From contig NZ_JACEZU010000003.1 of NCBI RefSeq assembly GCF_014042355.1, positions 124,001 through 188,000 of the forward strand: 64,000 bases of DNA. The letters run 5' to 3'. The stretch's first letter is position 1. Each line of letters opens with the position of its first letter. A program made the position numbers and the translations under genes. The stretch comes from Rugamonas apoptosis. Lineage in GTDB: Bacteria > Pseudomonadota > Gammaproteobacteria > Burkholderiales > Burkholderiaceae_D. The notes beneath the pieces are model-generated. The model did no database searches, had not been told where the DNA came from, and worked only from the letters and a program-made list of their open reading frames with translations. Of the stretch, positions 10,796 through 20,240 are shown piece by piece.

Positions 10796-11602
10796 ATGGC
10801 CGGTACGGTCGTCATCACGCGGCCGGCGGCGCAGGCGGGGCCGCTGGCGGCCCGCATCGCCGCCACCGGGCGCGCGGTGGCGCTGCTGCCACTGCTGGAG
10901 ATCGCGCCGCTGGCCGATCCTGCGCCGCTGCGAGCGGTGCTGGCCGGCCTGGCCGACTACGCCATGGTGGCCTTCGTGTCGCCCAACGCCATCGATGCCG
11001 CTTTCGCCCACATCGCCCGCTGGCCGGACGGTGTGACGCTGGCCGTGCTGGGCGAGGGCAGCCGCGCCGCGCTGGCCGCGCACGGCCTCACGCCGGCCAA
11101 CGCCACCATCGTCAGCCCGGCCGATACGGCCCACAGCGATTCCGAACACTTGCTGCAAACGCTGGACCTGGCGGCCCTGCGCGGGCGCCGCGTGCTGATC
11201 GTGCGCGGCGAGCAGGGCCGGGAGCTGATGGCCGACGGCTTGCGCGCGGCCGGCGCCGACGTCACCGTGGTGGCGGCCTACCGGCGCGCCGTGCCGGCCC
11301 TGACGCCGGCCCTGGCCGAACAGTTGCGCGGCCTGCTGGCCCAGCCCAATGACTGGATCATCACCAGTTCGGAGGCGCTGCGCGGCCTGGTGGGCTTGCT
11401 GGAGCAGCTCGATCGGCAACAAGGCGCCAGCCTCGCCGTTACCACACAAGAGACGAAATATGTTGTAATGATGCAACGGCAACATTTGATTATCCCGCAC
11501 ACCCGAATTGCCGAAACGGCAAACCATTTGGGCTTTACCCGACTGACGCTCACAGGATCAGGCGACGAACGACTGCTCGCCGCGTTACAATCACACCCAT
11601 GA
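10796..11602 (+). CDS. hemD: Uroporphyrinogen-III synthase
   Basis: A 268-residue cytosolic protein that cyclises hydroxymethylbilane with inversion of ring D. The family is poorly conserved, but the N-terminal VVITRPAAQAG, VAFVSPNAIDAAF, the VRGEQGRELMADGL segment and a late WIITSSEALRGL are typical of its two-domain fold. The start ATG 10796 lies 5 bp after the hemC stop with GGGG before it. Its stop overlaps the hemX start in ATGA. Position directly after hemC makes the call secure. Confidence 0.92.
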   Translation: MAGTVVITRPAAQAGPLAARIAATGRAVALLPLLEIAPLADPAPLRAVLAGLADYAMVAFVSPNAIDAAFAHIARWPDGVTLAVLGEGSRAALAAHGLTPANATIVSPADTAHSDSEHLLQTLDLAALRGRRVLIVRGEQGRELMADGLRAAGADVTVVAAYRRAVPALTPALAEQLRGLLAQPNDWIITSSEALRGLVGLLEQLDRQQGASLAVTTQETKYVVMMQRQHLIIPHTRIAETANHLGFTRLTLTGSGDERLLAALQSHP

Positions 11603-12738
11603 ACGAATTGCCTACATTACCTGAACCTGTCACCGCGCCCGGCCCGGCCGCGGAGACGCCGCCCGCCCAGGCCACGCCACCCGCGCCTACCTGGATGGAC
11701 ACCCTGCTGCAACCGCAAGTGCTGGGCTGCGCCGTGGTGGCGCTCGGCATCGTGGTGGCCGGCCAGACCTGGTCCACCCACGCCCAGGTGCGCAACCTGC
11801 GCGAGGAGATGGCGCGCCGCCTGCAAAAGAATGACGCTTCCAACGCCGAAACGGGCACGCTGACCCGCTCCGTGCTGGAGTCGAGCAAGGAGCTGCAGTC
11901 CAAAGTGGCGCTGCTGGAATCGAAGCAGGTGGAAGCCCAGAGCCAGCAACTGGCGCTGGAACAGCTGTACCAGGACCTGTCCAAGAACCGCGACGAGTGG
12001 GCGCTGACGGAAATCGAACAAGTGCTGTCCACCGCCAGCCAGCAGCTGCAACTGGCCGGCAACGTGCCGGGCGCGCTGATCGCGCTGCAGAACGCTGACC
12101 GCAGCCTGTCGCGTTCCGACAAGCCCCAGTTCATCACCATCCGCCGCGCCATCGCCAAGGACATGGACAAGCTCAAGGCCCTGCCCAGCGTCGATTCCGT
12201 CGGCCTGGCGCTGCGCCTCGATAACGTGATCGCCCAGATCGACCTGCTGCCCATGCTGGCCGACGAGAAGCCGACCCTGCCCGCGCCGCCCGAGAAGAAG
12301 GCCGCCAAAGCCAAGCCTGGCGCCAAGCCAGCCGCGCCGGCGGAAGCGCCCAATCCGTGGCTGCTGAAACTGCAGGACGTGTGGGCCGGCTGGAGCACCG
12401 ACATGTGGACTGACGTGCGCCAGCTGATCCGTGTGCGCAGCGTGGAAACGCCGGACGCGCTGATGCTGTCGCCGACCCAGGCTTACTTCCTGCGCGAGAA
12501 CCTCAAGCTGCGCCTGCTCAACGCGCGCATGGCCCTGTTGTCGCGCAATGAAGGCGCGTTCCGCAGCGACTTGATCGCGGCCCAGGATGCGCTGGTCAAA
12601 TACTTCGACACCCGCGCCAAGTCCACCCAGACCGTGCAGGCGCTGCTGCGCCAGGTCCAGGGCAGCAACCTCTCGATCGAGATGCCGACCCTGGCCGACA
12701 GCCTGAACGCGGTGCGCAACTACAAGGCGAAGCCATAA
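11599..12738 (+). CDS. hemX: HemX-like membrane protein of the haem cluster
   Basis: A 379-residue protein of the family annotated uroporphyrin-III C-methyltransferase-like HemX, although it has no SAM-binding motif and is probably not a methyltransferase. It has a Pro/Ala-rich cytoplasmic N-terminus, one membrane helix (about residues 38-55), then a coiled-coil rich in Gln/Glu/Leu (about 60-145) and a periplasmic helical domain. A Lys/Ala/Pro-rich linker (KKAAKAKPGAKPAAPAE) interrupts it near residue 235. It overlaps hemD by 4 bp and is followed 2 bp later by hemY; the three are one transcription unit. Exact role is unknown. Confidence 0.9.
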   Translation: MNELPTLPEPVTAPGPAAETPPAQATPPAPTWMDTLLQPQVLGCAVVALGIVVAGQTWSTHAQVRNLREEMARRLQKNDASNAETGTLTRSVLESSKELQSKVALLESKQVEAQSQQLALEQLYQDLSKNRDEWALTEIEQVLSTASQQLQLAGNVPGALIALQNADRSLSRSDKPQFITIRRAIAKDMDKLKALPSVDSVGLALRLDNVIAQIDLLPMLADEKPTLPAPPEKKAAKAKPGAKPAAPAEAPNPWLLKLQDVWAGWSTDMWTDVRQLIRVRSVETPDALMLSPTQAYFLRENLKLRLLNARMALLSRNEGAFRSDLIAAQDALVKYFDTRAKSTQTVQALLRQVQGSNLSIEMPTLADSLNAVRNYKAKP

Positions 12739-12740
12739 CC

Positions 12741-13937
12741 ATGCGTTTATTCCTCTGGTTAGTGGCCTTGATGGCCGCCGCCATCGGCATCGCCGTGACG
12801 GCCCGTTTCAACCCCGGTAACGTGGTGCTGTTCTATCCGCCGCACCGCATCGACCTGTCGCTGAACTTCTTCGTGGTGCTGGAAGTGGCGTTGTTCGCGC
12901 TGCTGTATGTGCTGATCCGCGCCTTCCGCGCCACCCTCAAGATGCCGGCCCGGGTGGCCGCCTATCGCCTGCGCAAGCGCGAGCGTGACGGCAACAAGGG
13001 CTTGCGCGAAGCGCTCAAGGCCTTGTTCGAAGGCCGCTTCGGCCATGCGGAAAAAGCGGCCGCCCGTGCCGCCGAGCTGCCGGAAAACGCCGGCGTGGCG
13101 GCCTTGATCGGCGCCCGCGCCGCGCACCGCATGCGCCAGGGCGAACGCCGCGACAGCTGGCTGTCCAAGCTGCAGGGCGATGCCGCCATGAAGACGGCGC
13201 GCCTGATGACGATGACGGAACTGCTGGTGGACGACCACCAGCCGGAAGCGGCGCTGCAAGCGGTGGCCGAATTGAACGCCAGCGGCACGCGCCACATCCA
13301 CGCCCTGCAATGGTCGCTCAAGGCCCAGCAGCAGGCCAAGAACTGGCCCGAAGTGCTGCGCCTGGTGCGCTCGCTCGACAAGCACCGTGCCCTGCATCCA
13401 GCGCTGTCGGCGCGCCTGCGCGAGATGGCTTACGAGGACATGCTGGCCGACCATGGCCACGACGCCGAATCGCTGCGGCGCGTATGGGCCACCGTGCCCA
13501 CGGCCGACCGCATCAAACCGTTCGTCGCCGCGCGCGCCGCCACCGCCCTCAACGCCCGCGGCCTGCACGACGAAGCGCGGCTGGTGGCCGAGGAATCGCT
13601 GGCGGCCGACTGGGATGAGCGCGTGGTGCGCGCCTATCGCGAGGCGGCCGCGCCGGCCGGTTCGTCGGCCTTGCTGCAGCAGATCGAGCATTGCGAGAAG
13701 TGGGTCGCCCAGCGTCCGGCCGACGCCGAACTGGCGCTCACGCTCGGTTCCCTGTGCCTGAAGCAGAAGCTGTGGGGCAAGGCCCAACGCCATCTGGAGC
13801 AGGCCCTGTCGGACGCGGGCGACGCCCGCATGGTGCGCGAAGCCCACCTCAAGCTGGCCCAGTTGCATGAAGCGTTGCAGCAGCCGGAGGAGGCGGCCAG
13901 CCACTTCCGCCAGTGCGCGCTGGCCACCATCCTGTAA
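12741..13937 (+). CDS. hemY: HemY-like membrane TPR protein
   Basis: A 398-residue protein with two N-terminal membrane helices (residues 4-22 and about 42-62, with the conserved NPGNVVLFYPPHRIDLSLN between them) followed by a TPR-like helical region. This matches the proteobacterial HemY family, which is unrelated to Bacillus HemY protoporphyrinogen oxidase. It probably organises late haem-synthesis enzymes at the inner membrane (inference from E. coli work). It starts 2 bp after the hemX stop, is last in the operon, and is followed by a strong terminator. Confidence 0.92.
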   Translation: MRLFLWLVALMAAAIGIAVTARFNPGNVVLFYPPHRIDLSLNFFVVLEVALFALLYVLIRAFRATLKMPARVAAYRLRKRERDGNKGLREALKALFEGRFGHAEKAAARAAELPENAGVAALIGARAAHRMRQGERRDSWLSKLQGDAAMKTARLMTMTELLVDDHQPEAALQAVAELNASGTRHIHALQWSLKAQQQAKNWPEVLRLVRSLDKHRALHPALSARLREMAYEDMLADHGHDAESLRRVWATVPTADRIKPFVAARAATALNARGLHDEARLVAEESLAADWDERVVRAYREAAAPAGSSALLQQIEHCEKWVAQRPADAELALTLGSLCLKQKLWGKAQRHLEQALSDAGDARMVREAHLKLAQLHEALQQPEEAASHFRQCALATIL

Positions 13938-13958
13938 TAACACAGGAAATCGGAAACA

Positions 13959-13989
13959 AAAATCGGGGCCTGTCCCCGATTTTTTTTTG
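13959..13989 (+). terminator. Rho-independent terminator after hemY
   Basis: AAATCGGGG-CCTGT-CCCCGATTT forms a compact stem with A-runs to the left and nine T to the right. It lies 22 bp after the hemY stop and closes the hemCDXY unit. Confidence 0.85.
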
Positions 13990-14077
13990 TCCTTCAGCTA
14001 TCCCTGGCACGCCGCCCTTACGGCTTGCTGACGTGCCTGTTTTTTGTGCTGCGGCGCACAAGCAGGCACGCTTTCGC

Positions 14078-14083
14078 TATAAT
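14078..14083 (+). promoter_or_regulatory. -10 element for ppa
   Basis: A consensus TATAAT lies 41 bp before the ppa ATG. No good -35 hexamer is seen at the normal 16-18 bp spacing (the position holds GCACAA-like sequence), so only the -10 is claimed. Confidence 0.55.
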
Positions 14084-14123
14084 GGCGCGGTTAAACCATC
14101 CGCCTGCATAACAAGGAAATTCC

Positions 14124-14666
14124 ATGAGCTTGAATAAAGTGCCTTCGGGCCGCGATTTGCCCAACGATTTCAACGTGATCATCGAAATCCCGATGAACGC
14201 CGATCCGATCAAGTACGAAGTGGACAAGGAGTCCGGCGCCATCTTCGTCGACCGTTTCATGGGCACGGCCATGCACTACCCATGCAACTACGGCTACGTG
14301 CCGAACACGCTGTCGGCCGACGGCGACCCGGTCGACGTGCTGGTGATCACCCCGTTCCCGCTGATCCCAGGCGTGGTGGTGCGCTGCCGTCCAATCGGCG
14401 TGATGAAGATGACCGACGAATCCGGTGAAGACGCCAAAGTGCTGGCCGTGCCAGTCGACAAGGTACTGTCGATCTACAGCCACTGGCAGAAGCCGGAAGA
14501 CCTGAACGAACTGCGCCTGCGCCAGATCACCCACTTCTTCGAGCACTATAAAGACCTGGAGAAGGGCAAATGGGTCAAGATCGACGGCTGGTACGGTCCG
14601 GAAGATGCGAAAGCGGAAATCCTGAGTGGCGTGGCCGCGTACAAGAAGGAAAATCCGGAAGGTTAA
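14124..14666 (+). CDS. ppa: Inorganic pyrophosphatase (family I)
   Basis: A 180-residue cytosolic Mg-dependent enzyme hydrolysing pyrophosphate to two phosphates. The family I signature is present: [10 protein letters not shown], the NYGYVPNTL segment and the DGDPVDVLV motif with its metal-binding Asp residues, then [18 protein letters not shown] precedes the ATG. The stop codon TAA is the first three bases of a MITE-like repeat (14664-14785), so the native 3' end may have been replaced by the insertion. Length is normal for the family. Confidence 0.97.
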   Translation: MSLNKVPSGRDLPNDFNVIIEIPMNADPIKYEVDKESGAIFVDRFMGTAMHYPCNYGYVPNTLSADGDPVDVLVITPFPLIPGVVVRCRPIGVMKMTDESGEDAKVLAVPVDKVLSIYSHWQKPEDLNELRLRQITHFFEHYKDLEKGKWVKIDGWYGPEDAKAEILSGVAAYKKENPEG

Positions 14667-14785
14667 GAAGTCGTTTCAAAATGACCGTGGCTAGGCGTGG
14701 AGCCGAAGACAGTAGGAACGGCACTGCCGTTCCGCACGGCAAGGCGCCACAACGACGCCATGGGCTTTTTGACATGACTTCCAAG
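14664..14785. repeat. MITE-like repeat, copy 1 (122 bp)
   Basis: Begins TAAGAAGTCGTTTCAAAATG and ends GACATGACTTCCAAG; the ends are imperfect inverted repeats. Its interior (GACCGTGGCTAGGCGTGGAG ... GGCAAGGCGCCACAACG) is shared with copy 2 at 35978-36085. Relative to copy 2 it carries an extra small hairpin GGAACGGCA-C-TGCCGTTCC around 14714-14732. The first TAA serves as the ppa stop codon. Confidence 0.85.
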
Positions 14786-14798
14786 CCCCCGGTGAGCG

Positions 14799-14829
14799 CG
14801 CGACCGGTGCCAGCGCTGGCCCGGTCGCG
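14799..14829. other. GC-rich hairpin upstream of the giant kinase gene
   Basis: CGCGACCGG (14799-14807) pairs perfectly with CCGGTCGCG (14821-14829). It lacks a following T-run, so it is a weak terminator candidate for ppa at best. From here to 14981 I see only an AT-richer stretch that may hold the promoter of the next gene (TAATATAG near 14900). Confidence 0.4.
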
Positions 14830-14981
14830 TGTTCTGGTTGCGGTATCAACTTGGTTCACCATAAGTTGTTTTTCTTTATAGTAATTGTCGTCGCGCTAAC
14901 GTAATATAGCGGTCAAGGTCACTAGTTGGTTGCCAGCATCCAATCGACCGTGTTGTCTCGCCCTATTACGACTGGAAGTCC

Positions 14982-17900
14982 GTGAGCGCCTTATTCGACT
15001 ACGAGATCATCGAACCGCTGCATGCCAGCGCCCGTTCCCTGGTCTACCGGGCCCGCTCCAAGGCTGAGCGCGCGCCGCTCATCGTCAAGATTCCCAACAC
15101 TGATTGCCCCTCGCACGAGGAAGTATCCCGCTTCAAGCGTGAATTCGCGCTGGCGCGCCGCTGCGCCGATCCTGGCGTGCTGCGGCCGCTGGCGCTGGCG
15201 CAGCAGGGCGGGCGCTGGGTCATGTTGCAGGAGGATATCGGCGGCAGCGCGCTTAGCGTGCTGCTGCGCGACCGCGCCGCCGCCGGCCAGCCCGGCCTGG
15301 CGCTGGACGACTTCTTCGCCATCGCGCTGCAACTGTGCGCCGCGCTCGACGCCGTGCATGGCCAGGGCATCATCCACAACGACATCACGCCATCCAACAT
15401 CGTGTGGAACGGCGCCCGGCGCCAGCTGCAGCTGATCGATTTCGGCATCGCCGGCGAACTGGCGCAGGAAGTGCAGGGCATCGTCCATCCCTACGCGCTG
15501 GAAGGCACCTTGCCCTATATGGCGCCCGAGCGCACAGGGCGCATGAACCGGCGGGTCGACTACCGGGCCGACTACTACGGGCTGGGTGCCACCTGGTATG
15601 AACTGGTCACGGGCCAACCGCCGTTCGCCGGCAGCGATGCGATGGAATTGGTGCACAGCCATATCGCGCGCGTACCCGACTGGTCGCACCCTGCGCTGGC
15701 GGCCGCGCCGGCCGGACTGACGGCCATCCTGGGCCGGCTGCTGGCAAAGAACGCCGAGCAGCGCTACCAGACCCTGCACGCGCTGGCGCTGGATTTGCAG
15801 GCCTGCCGCGCAAGCGCGGCGGGTGCGCGTGCAGGCGCGGGCGCGGAGGCGACGGTATCGCCGCTGGCCGGGCTGGCCGACCGCCACCGGCCGTTCAATG
15901 TGTCGCAGCGCCTGTATGGCCGCGAGCGCGAAGCGGCAGCCTTGCTGGCGGCCTTCGAACGCACGGCCGTCGGCGCCAGCGAACTGCTGCTGGTGGCCGG
16001 GCCGGCCGGCAGCGGCAAGTCGTCCGTGGTGGACGAGGTGCAGCCGGCCATCGTGACGCGGCACGGCCGTTTCCTGTCGGGGAAGTTCGACCAGTACCGG
16101 CGCGACGTCCCTTATGCGCCGCTGATCCAGGCCTTCCAGGCATTGCTGGGGCAGTTGCTGAGCGAGCCGGAGCAGCACTTGCGGCGCTGGGCCGACCGGC
16201 TGCGCACGGCGCTGGGCGACAGCCTGGGCGTGCTGGAAGAACTGATACCGGAACTGGCGCTGGTGGCCGGCCCGGCCGAACCCGGCGCCGCGCTGGCGCC
16301 GGACCAGGCCCAGGCCCGGCTGGACCGCGCCTTCCACCGCCTGGTGCAAGTGTTCGCCACGGCCGATCATCCGCTGGTGCTGTTCCTGGACGATCTGCAG
16401 TGGGCCGATCCGCCCACGCTGCGCTTGGTGGAGTTGTTCCTGCGCGAGCGCGAAGGGGACCACATGCTGCTGATCGGCGCCTGCCGCGACAACGAGGTCC
16501 CGGCCACCCATCCGCTGACGGGCTTGTGCGAGCGCCTGCAGCGGCACGGCGCGCGCGTGACCCGGCTGGCGCTGGCGCCGCTGGCCGTGGACGATGTGGC
16601 GCAACTGGTGGCCGACAGCCTGCATGTGCCGGCTGACACTGCCGCGCCGCTGGCCCGGCTGTGCCACCGCAAGACGGACGGCAATCCGTTCTTCCTCAAC
16701 CAGTTCCTGCACGCGATCCACGACGCTGGCCAATTACGCTACCAGCCAGCCCAGGATTGCTGGCGCTGGGACCTGGCCGAGCTGGAGCAGGCCGCCTACA
16801 CGGACAACGTGGTTGAACTGCTGGTCGATAAGATCCGCCGGCTGCCGCCGCCCACCCAGCAGTTGCTGCAACTGGCGGCCGCCGTCGGCAACCAGTTCCG
16901 GCTCGATACGCTGGCCGTGCTGGTGGACGCGGCGCCGGCCCAGGCCCAACACACGCTGTGGCCGGCGCTGCAGGCCGGCCTGATCCAGCCGCGCGACCTG
17001 CGCTACAAGTATCTGGACGCGGACGCCCCCGATACCGATGTCAGCTACCGCTTCCTGCACGATCGCGTGCAGCAGGCCGCCTACGCGCTGGTGCCGGCCG
17101 ACGCGCGCGCCGCGCTGCACTTGCGCATCGGCCGCCTGTTGCTGGGCCACGCGAACGAGCGCCAACTGGACGAGGCGTTGTTCGCCATCGTCGAGCAGTA
17201 CAACGCGGGCCGCGTGCTGCTGGACGATGGGCCGGAACGGTTGTTGCTGGCACAGCTCAACTGCCGGGCCGGCATCAAGGCGCGCCGCTCGGCGGCCTTC
17301 CAGTCGACGCTGGAACACATGGGCATCGGCCTGGCGCTGCTGCCGGAGCAGCCTTGGCAAGCGCACGGCGCACTGTGGCTGGAACTGCAGCTGGGCGCGG
17401 CCGAAGCGGCCTACCTGTGCGGCCAGTTCGAGCGGGCCGAGGCCAGCTACCCGCTGCTGATGGCGCACGCGGCGCCGCTGGAGCAGGTGCGCTGCATCGC
17501 CGTGCAAGCCCACCAGTACCAGTTGCAGGGGCGGCTGCCGGACGCCATCGCCGTGCTGCGCGCGGGGCTGGCGCTGCTGGGCATGCCCATTTCGCACGAC
17601 GTGGCCGAACTGAGCGCCCGCTCCGACGACATTTACGCCGAAATCGAACGCCATCCGCTGGCGCGCGACACGCAAGCGTTGCTGGACGCCCCCGAACTGG
17701 ACGACGGCCCGGCGCTGGCCGCCATGCACATGATGCAGTCGATGTGGATGGCGGCCTACTACGCCGGGCAGCAGGAACTGAGCGTACATATGGTGCTGTC
17801 GATGACGCGGCTGTCGATGCGGCAGGGGATCAGCGATTTCAGTTCCGTGGCCTATGTGGGGCACGCGCTGATGCTGGCCCTGCGCACGGACGACATGGAC

Positions 17901-20099
17901 CTGGCCTACCGCTTTGGCGACATGGCGCTGGCGCTGGCGCGCCGCCGCGCCAACCTGCAAACCCGTACCCTGACCGGCCTGATGTTCGCGGCCCTGTGCA
18001 ACCACTGGGTGCGCTCGCTGCGCAGTTCCGACACGCTGTACGACGAGGCGTTCGGCTGGGCGCTCGACATCGCCGACTACGTGCAGGTGGGCGTGGTGGC
18101 GGCCGTGCGCGCCACCGACCGCTTGATCCTGGGCGACTACCTGCCGGAACTGAAGCTGGCCATCGCGCATGATTTGCTGCTGATGCGTGCCAACGGCCAG
18201 CAAGCCATGGCCGACTGCTGCGTGGCGGCGGCCGTGCAGCCGATCAAGTGCCTGATGGGACAGACCCCGGAGGGCGCCAGCTATGACGACGAGGGCTTCA
18301 GCGAGGCCCGCTTCCTGGAGCGCTACGGCGATTCCAGGCTGTTCCGTGCCTATTTCTTGCAGGGCAAAATCCGCAACGCCTTCCTGTTCGACGGGCCTGA
18401 CGCCGAAGCGCTGGCCGGCCAGCTGGAACTGGTGGCGCAAATGATGAGGGGCCAGGCCAAGGTGCCCGACGCCACCTTCTACGCGGCCCTGATCTGGATC
18501 CGGGCCTTGCGGCGCGATCCGGTGCGGGCCGACGCCGGCGCCATCCGCGCGCGCATCGCCGCGCTGCGCGATAGCCTGGCGCGCTGGGCCGAATTGGCAC
18601 CGTCCCTGTTCGTGGCGCGCCATAGCCTGGTGCTGGCCGAACTGGCGCGTGGTTCGCAGGACCTGGCGCTGGCGACCCAGCATTACCAGCGCGGGCTGGA
18701 CGCGGCGGCCGGTTGCGTGCCGCTGCAGGCGCTGGGCAATGAGTTGTGTGGCGAATGCTGGCTGGAACAGGGGCAACCGCGGGTGGCCGCCGTCTATCTG
18801 ACGGATGCGCTGGCGCGCTACCGCCAGTGGGGCGCGGACGGCAAGGCCAGCGTGATGAGCGCGCGCCATGGCCCGGCGCTGACCGGGCACGCGGTGTCGG
18901 GCTGGGCAGCGCCGTCCACACCGGGCTGGACCACGCGCGGACGTGCCGGCGCCAACGCGGAACTGGATTTGATGTCCTTGCTCAAGGCGGCCCGGGCGCT
19001 GTCGCACGAAGTCGGCCTGGCCAATGTGCTGCGGCGCCTGATCGCCATCGTGTGCGAGAACTCGGGCGCCCAAGTGGCGCGCCTGCTGTTGCACGAGCGC
19101 GATGGCTGGCAGCTGGAAGTGGAGACGGTCGATGGGGTGACGGCCGTGCCGCAGGCGCGCACCGTGGACCTGGAGGCGGCCAGCGACCCGCTGTTCCCGT
19201 TGTCGCTGCTGCGCTATGTGGTGCGCGCCGGCGCCGAGGTCATCGAGGACAACCTGGCGGCGTCGCCCCGTTTCGCGGCCGATCCCTACCTGCGCCAGCC
19301 CGGCGCCCGTTCCGTCATGTGTCTGCCGATCCGCCAGGCCGGCCGGCTGGAGGGCATGCTGTACCTGGAAAACCGGCTGGCCGAAGGCACGTTCACGGCG
19401 GCGCGGGTGGAATTCCTGCGCATCCTGTGCGCCCAGGCCATCGCCGCCATCGGCAACGCCCGCTTGTACGACAGCCTGGAACGGCGGGTGGTGGAACGCA
19501 CGGCCCAGCTGGAGGAAGCCAATGCGCGGTTGGCCGCGCTGGCCATCACGGACGGGCTGACGGGGCTGGCCAACCGGCGCCACTTCGACGACGTCCTGCG
19601 TAACGAGTGGGCGCGCGCGCGCCGCGCCGGCCAGCCGCTGGCCGTGCTGATGATCGACGTCGATCACTTCAAACGCTACAACGACCACTATGGCCACCAG
19701 CGCGGCGACGATTGCCTGATCCGCGTGGCGCAGGCGTTGCGCGGCGGCGCCCGGCGCGCGGCCGACCTGGTGGCCCGCTACGGCGGCGAGGAATTCGCCA
19801 TTGTGCTGCCCAACACCGGCGCGGCCGAAGCCATGGAGGTGGGGCAGGGCTTGCGTGCGGCGATCGGGAAGCTGGCCCTGGCCCACGCGCAGGCGCCGGA
19901 CGCCACCGTCAGCATCAGCGTCGGGGTGGCCTGCACCGAGGGCCAGATCGTGGCCGATACGGACGCGCTATTGCGGCTGGCCGACACGGCCCTGTACCGG
20001 GCGAAGCACACCGGCCGTGACCGGGTTGTGTTCAATGGTGGCGATCAGGACCGGGGCCTGAACCAGGCCCTGACCCGGCCGGGCGGGCGGCACGGCTAA
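14982..20099 (+). CDS. Giant Ser/Thr kinase - AAA ATPase - GAF - GGDEF fusion
   Basis: A 1705-residue cytosolic signalling protein starting at GTG 14982. Order: protein kinase-like domain (about 1-265) with VKIP lysine region, HND catalytic loop His132-Asn-Asp134 in place of HRD, DFG at Asp153 and MAPERTGR; it lacks a clear glycine loop. Then a STAND/AAA-type ATPase (Walker A GPAGSGKS, Lys346; Walker B LVLFLDDLQWADP), a long helical TPR-like region (about 680-1320), GAF (about 1336-1496), a short coiled coil, and GGDEF (GGEEF 1601-1605). DVDHFK is intact and an RAAD I-site lies five residues before GGEEF, so cyclic-di-GMP synthesis with product inhibition is expected. It is not in an operon with its neighbours; the ligand is unknown. 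Confidence 0.92.
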   Translation: MSALFDYEIIEPLHASARSLVYRARSKAERAPLIVKIPNTDCPSHEEVSRFKREFALARRCADPGVLRPLALAQQGGRWVMLQEDIGGSALSVLLRDRAAAGQPGLALDDFFAIALQLCAALDAVHGQGIIHNDITPSNIVWNGARRQLQLIDFGIAGELAQEVQGIVHPYALEGTLPYMAPERTGRMNRRVDYRADYYGLGATWYELVTGQPPFAGSDAMELVHSHIARVPDWSHPALAAAPAGLTAILGRLLAKNAEQRYQTLHALALDLQACRASAAGARAGAGAEATVSPLAGLADRHRPFNVSQRLYGREREAAALLAAFERTAVGASELLLVAGPAGSGKSSVVDEVQPAIVTRHGRFLSGKFDQYRRDVPYAPLIQAFQALLGQLLSEPEQHLRRWADRLRTALGDSLGVLEELIPELALVAGPAEPGAALAPDQAQARLDRAFHRLVQVFATADHPLVLFLDDLQWADPPTLRLVELFLREREGDHMLLIGACRDNEVPATHPLTGLCERLQRHGARVTRLALAPLAVDDVAQLVADSLHVPADTAAPLARLCHRKTDGNPFFLNQFLHAIHDAGQLRYQPAQDCWRWDLAELEQAAYTDNVVELLVDKIRRLPPPTQQLLQLAAAVGNQFRLDTLAVLVDAAPAQAQHTLWPALQAGLIQPRDLRYKYLDADAPDTDVSYRFLHDRVQQAAYALVPADARAALHLRIGRLLLGHANERQLDEALFAIVEQYNAGRVLLDDGPERLLLAQLNCRAGIKARRSAAFQSTLEHMGIGLALLPEQPWQAHGALWLELQLGAAEAAYLCGQFERAEASYPLLMAHAAPLEQVRCIAVQAHQYQLQGRLPDAIAVLRAGLALLGMPISHDVAELSARSDDIYAEIERHPLARDTQALLDAPELDDGPALAAMHMMQSMWMAAYYAGQQELSVHMVLSMTRLSMRQGISDFSSVAYVGHALMLALRTDDMDLAYRFGDMALALARRRANLQTRTLTGLMFAALCNHWVRSLRSSDTLYDEAFGWALDIADYVQVGVVAAVRATDRLILGDYLPELKLAIAHDLLLMRANGQQAMADCCVAAAVQPIKCLMGQTPEGASYDDEGFSEARFLERYGDSRLFRAYFLQGKIRNAFLFDGPDAEALAGQLELVAQMMRGQAKVPDATFYAALIWIRALRRDPVRADAGAIRARIAALRDSLARWAELAPSLFVARHSLVLAELARGSQDLALATQHYQRGLDAAAGCVPLQALGNELCGECWLEQGQPRVAAVYLTDALARYRQWGADGKASVMSARHGPALTGHAVSGWAAPSTPGWTTRGRAGANAELDLMSLLKAARALSHEVGLANVLRRLIAIVCENSGAQVARLLLHERDGWQLEVETVDGVTAVPQARTVDLEAASDPLFPLSLLRYVVRAGAEVIEDNLAASPRFAADPYLRQPGARSVMCLPIRQAGRLEGMLYLENRLAEGTFTAARVEFLRILCAQAIAAIGNARLYDSLERRVVERTAQLEEANARLAALAITDGLTGLANRRHFDDVLRNEWARARRAGQPLAVLMIDVDHFKRYNDHYGHQRGDDCLIRVAQALRGGARRAADLVARYGGEEFAIVLPNTGAAEAMEVGQGLRAAIGKLALAHAQAPDATVSISVGVACTEGQIVADTDALLRLADTALYRAKHTGRDRVVFNGGDQDRGLNQALTRPGGRHG

Positions 20100-20177
20100 G
20101 GCGCCAGGCAGGGGCGCGGAAGTTGTCTTCCTGCAAATTGCCAGTTGTCCTGGAGTGGCGTAGCATGCGGCCTCGGC

Positions 20178-20211
20178 ACTCGTATGCCACCTAAACTCGT
20201 ATGCCACCTAA
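20178..20211. repeat. Tandem 17-bp duplication in the leader of the POT gene
   Basis: ACTCGTATGCCACCTAA occurs twice head to tail with no gap, 30 bp before the transporter start codon. It looks like a recent slippage duplication in the leader. Confidence 0.9.
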
Positions 20212-20240
20212 ACAACACTTCACGAGAGTATTGGAGATTC

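Noticed and set aside
16734..19886. 1050-codon minus-strand frame opposite the giant kinase
   Set aside because: Shadow of the 14982-20099 gene, with repetitive Arg/His/Gln composition.
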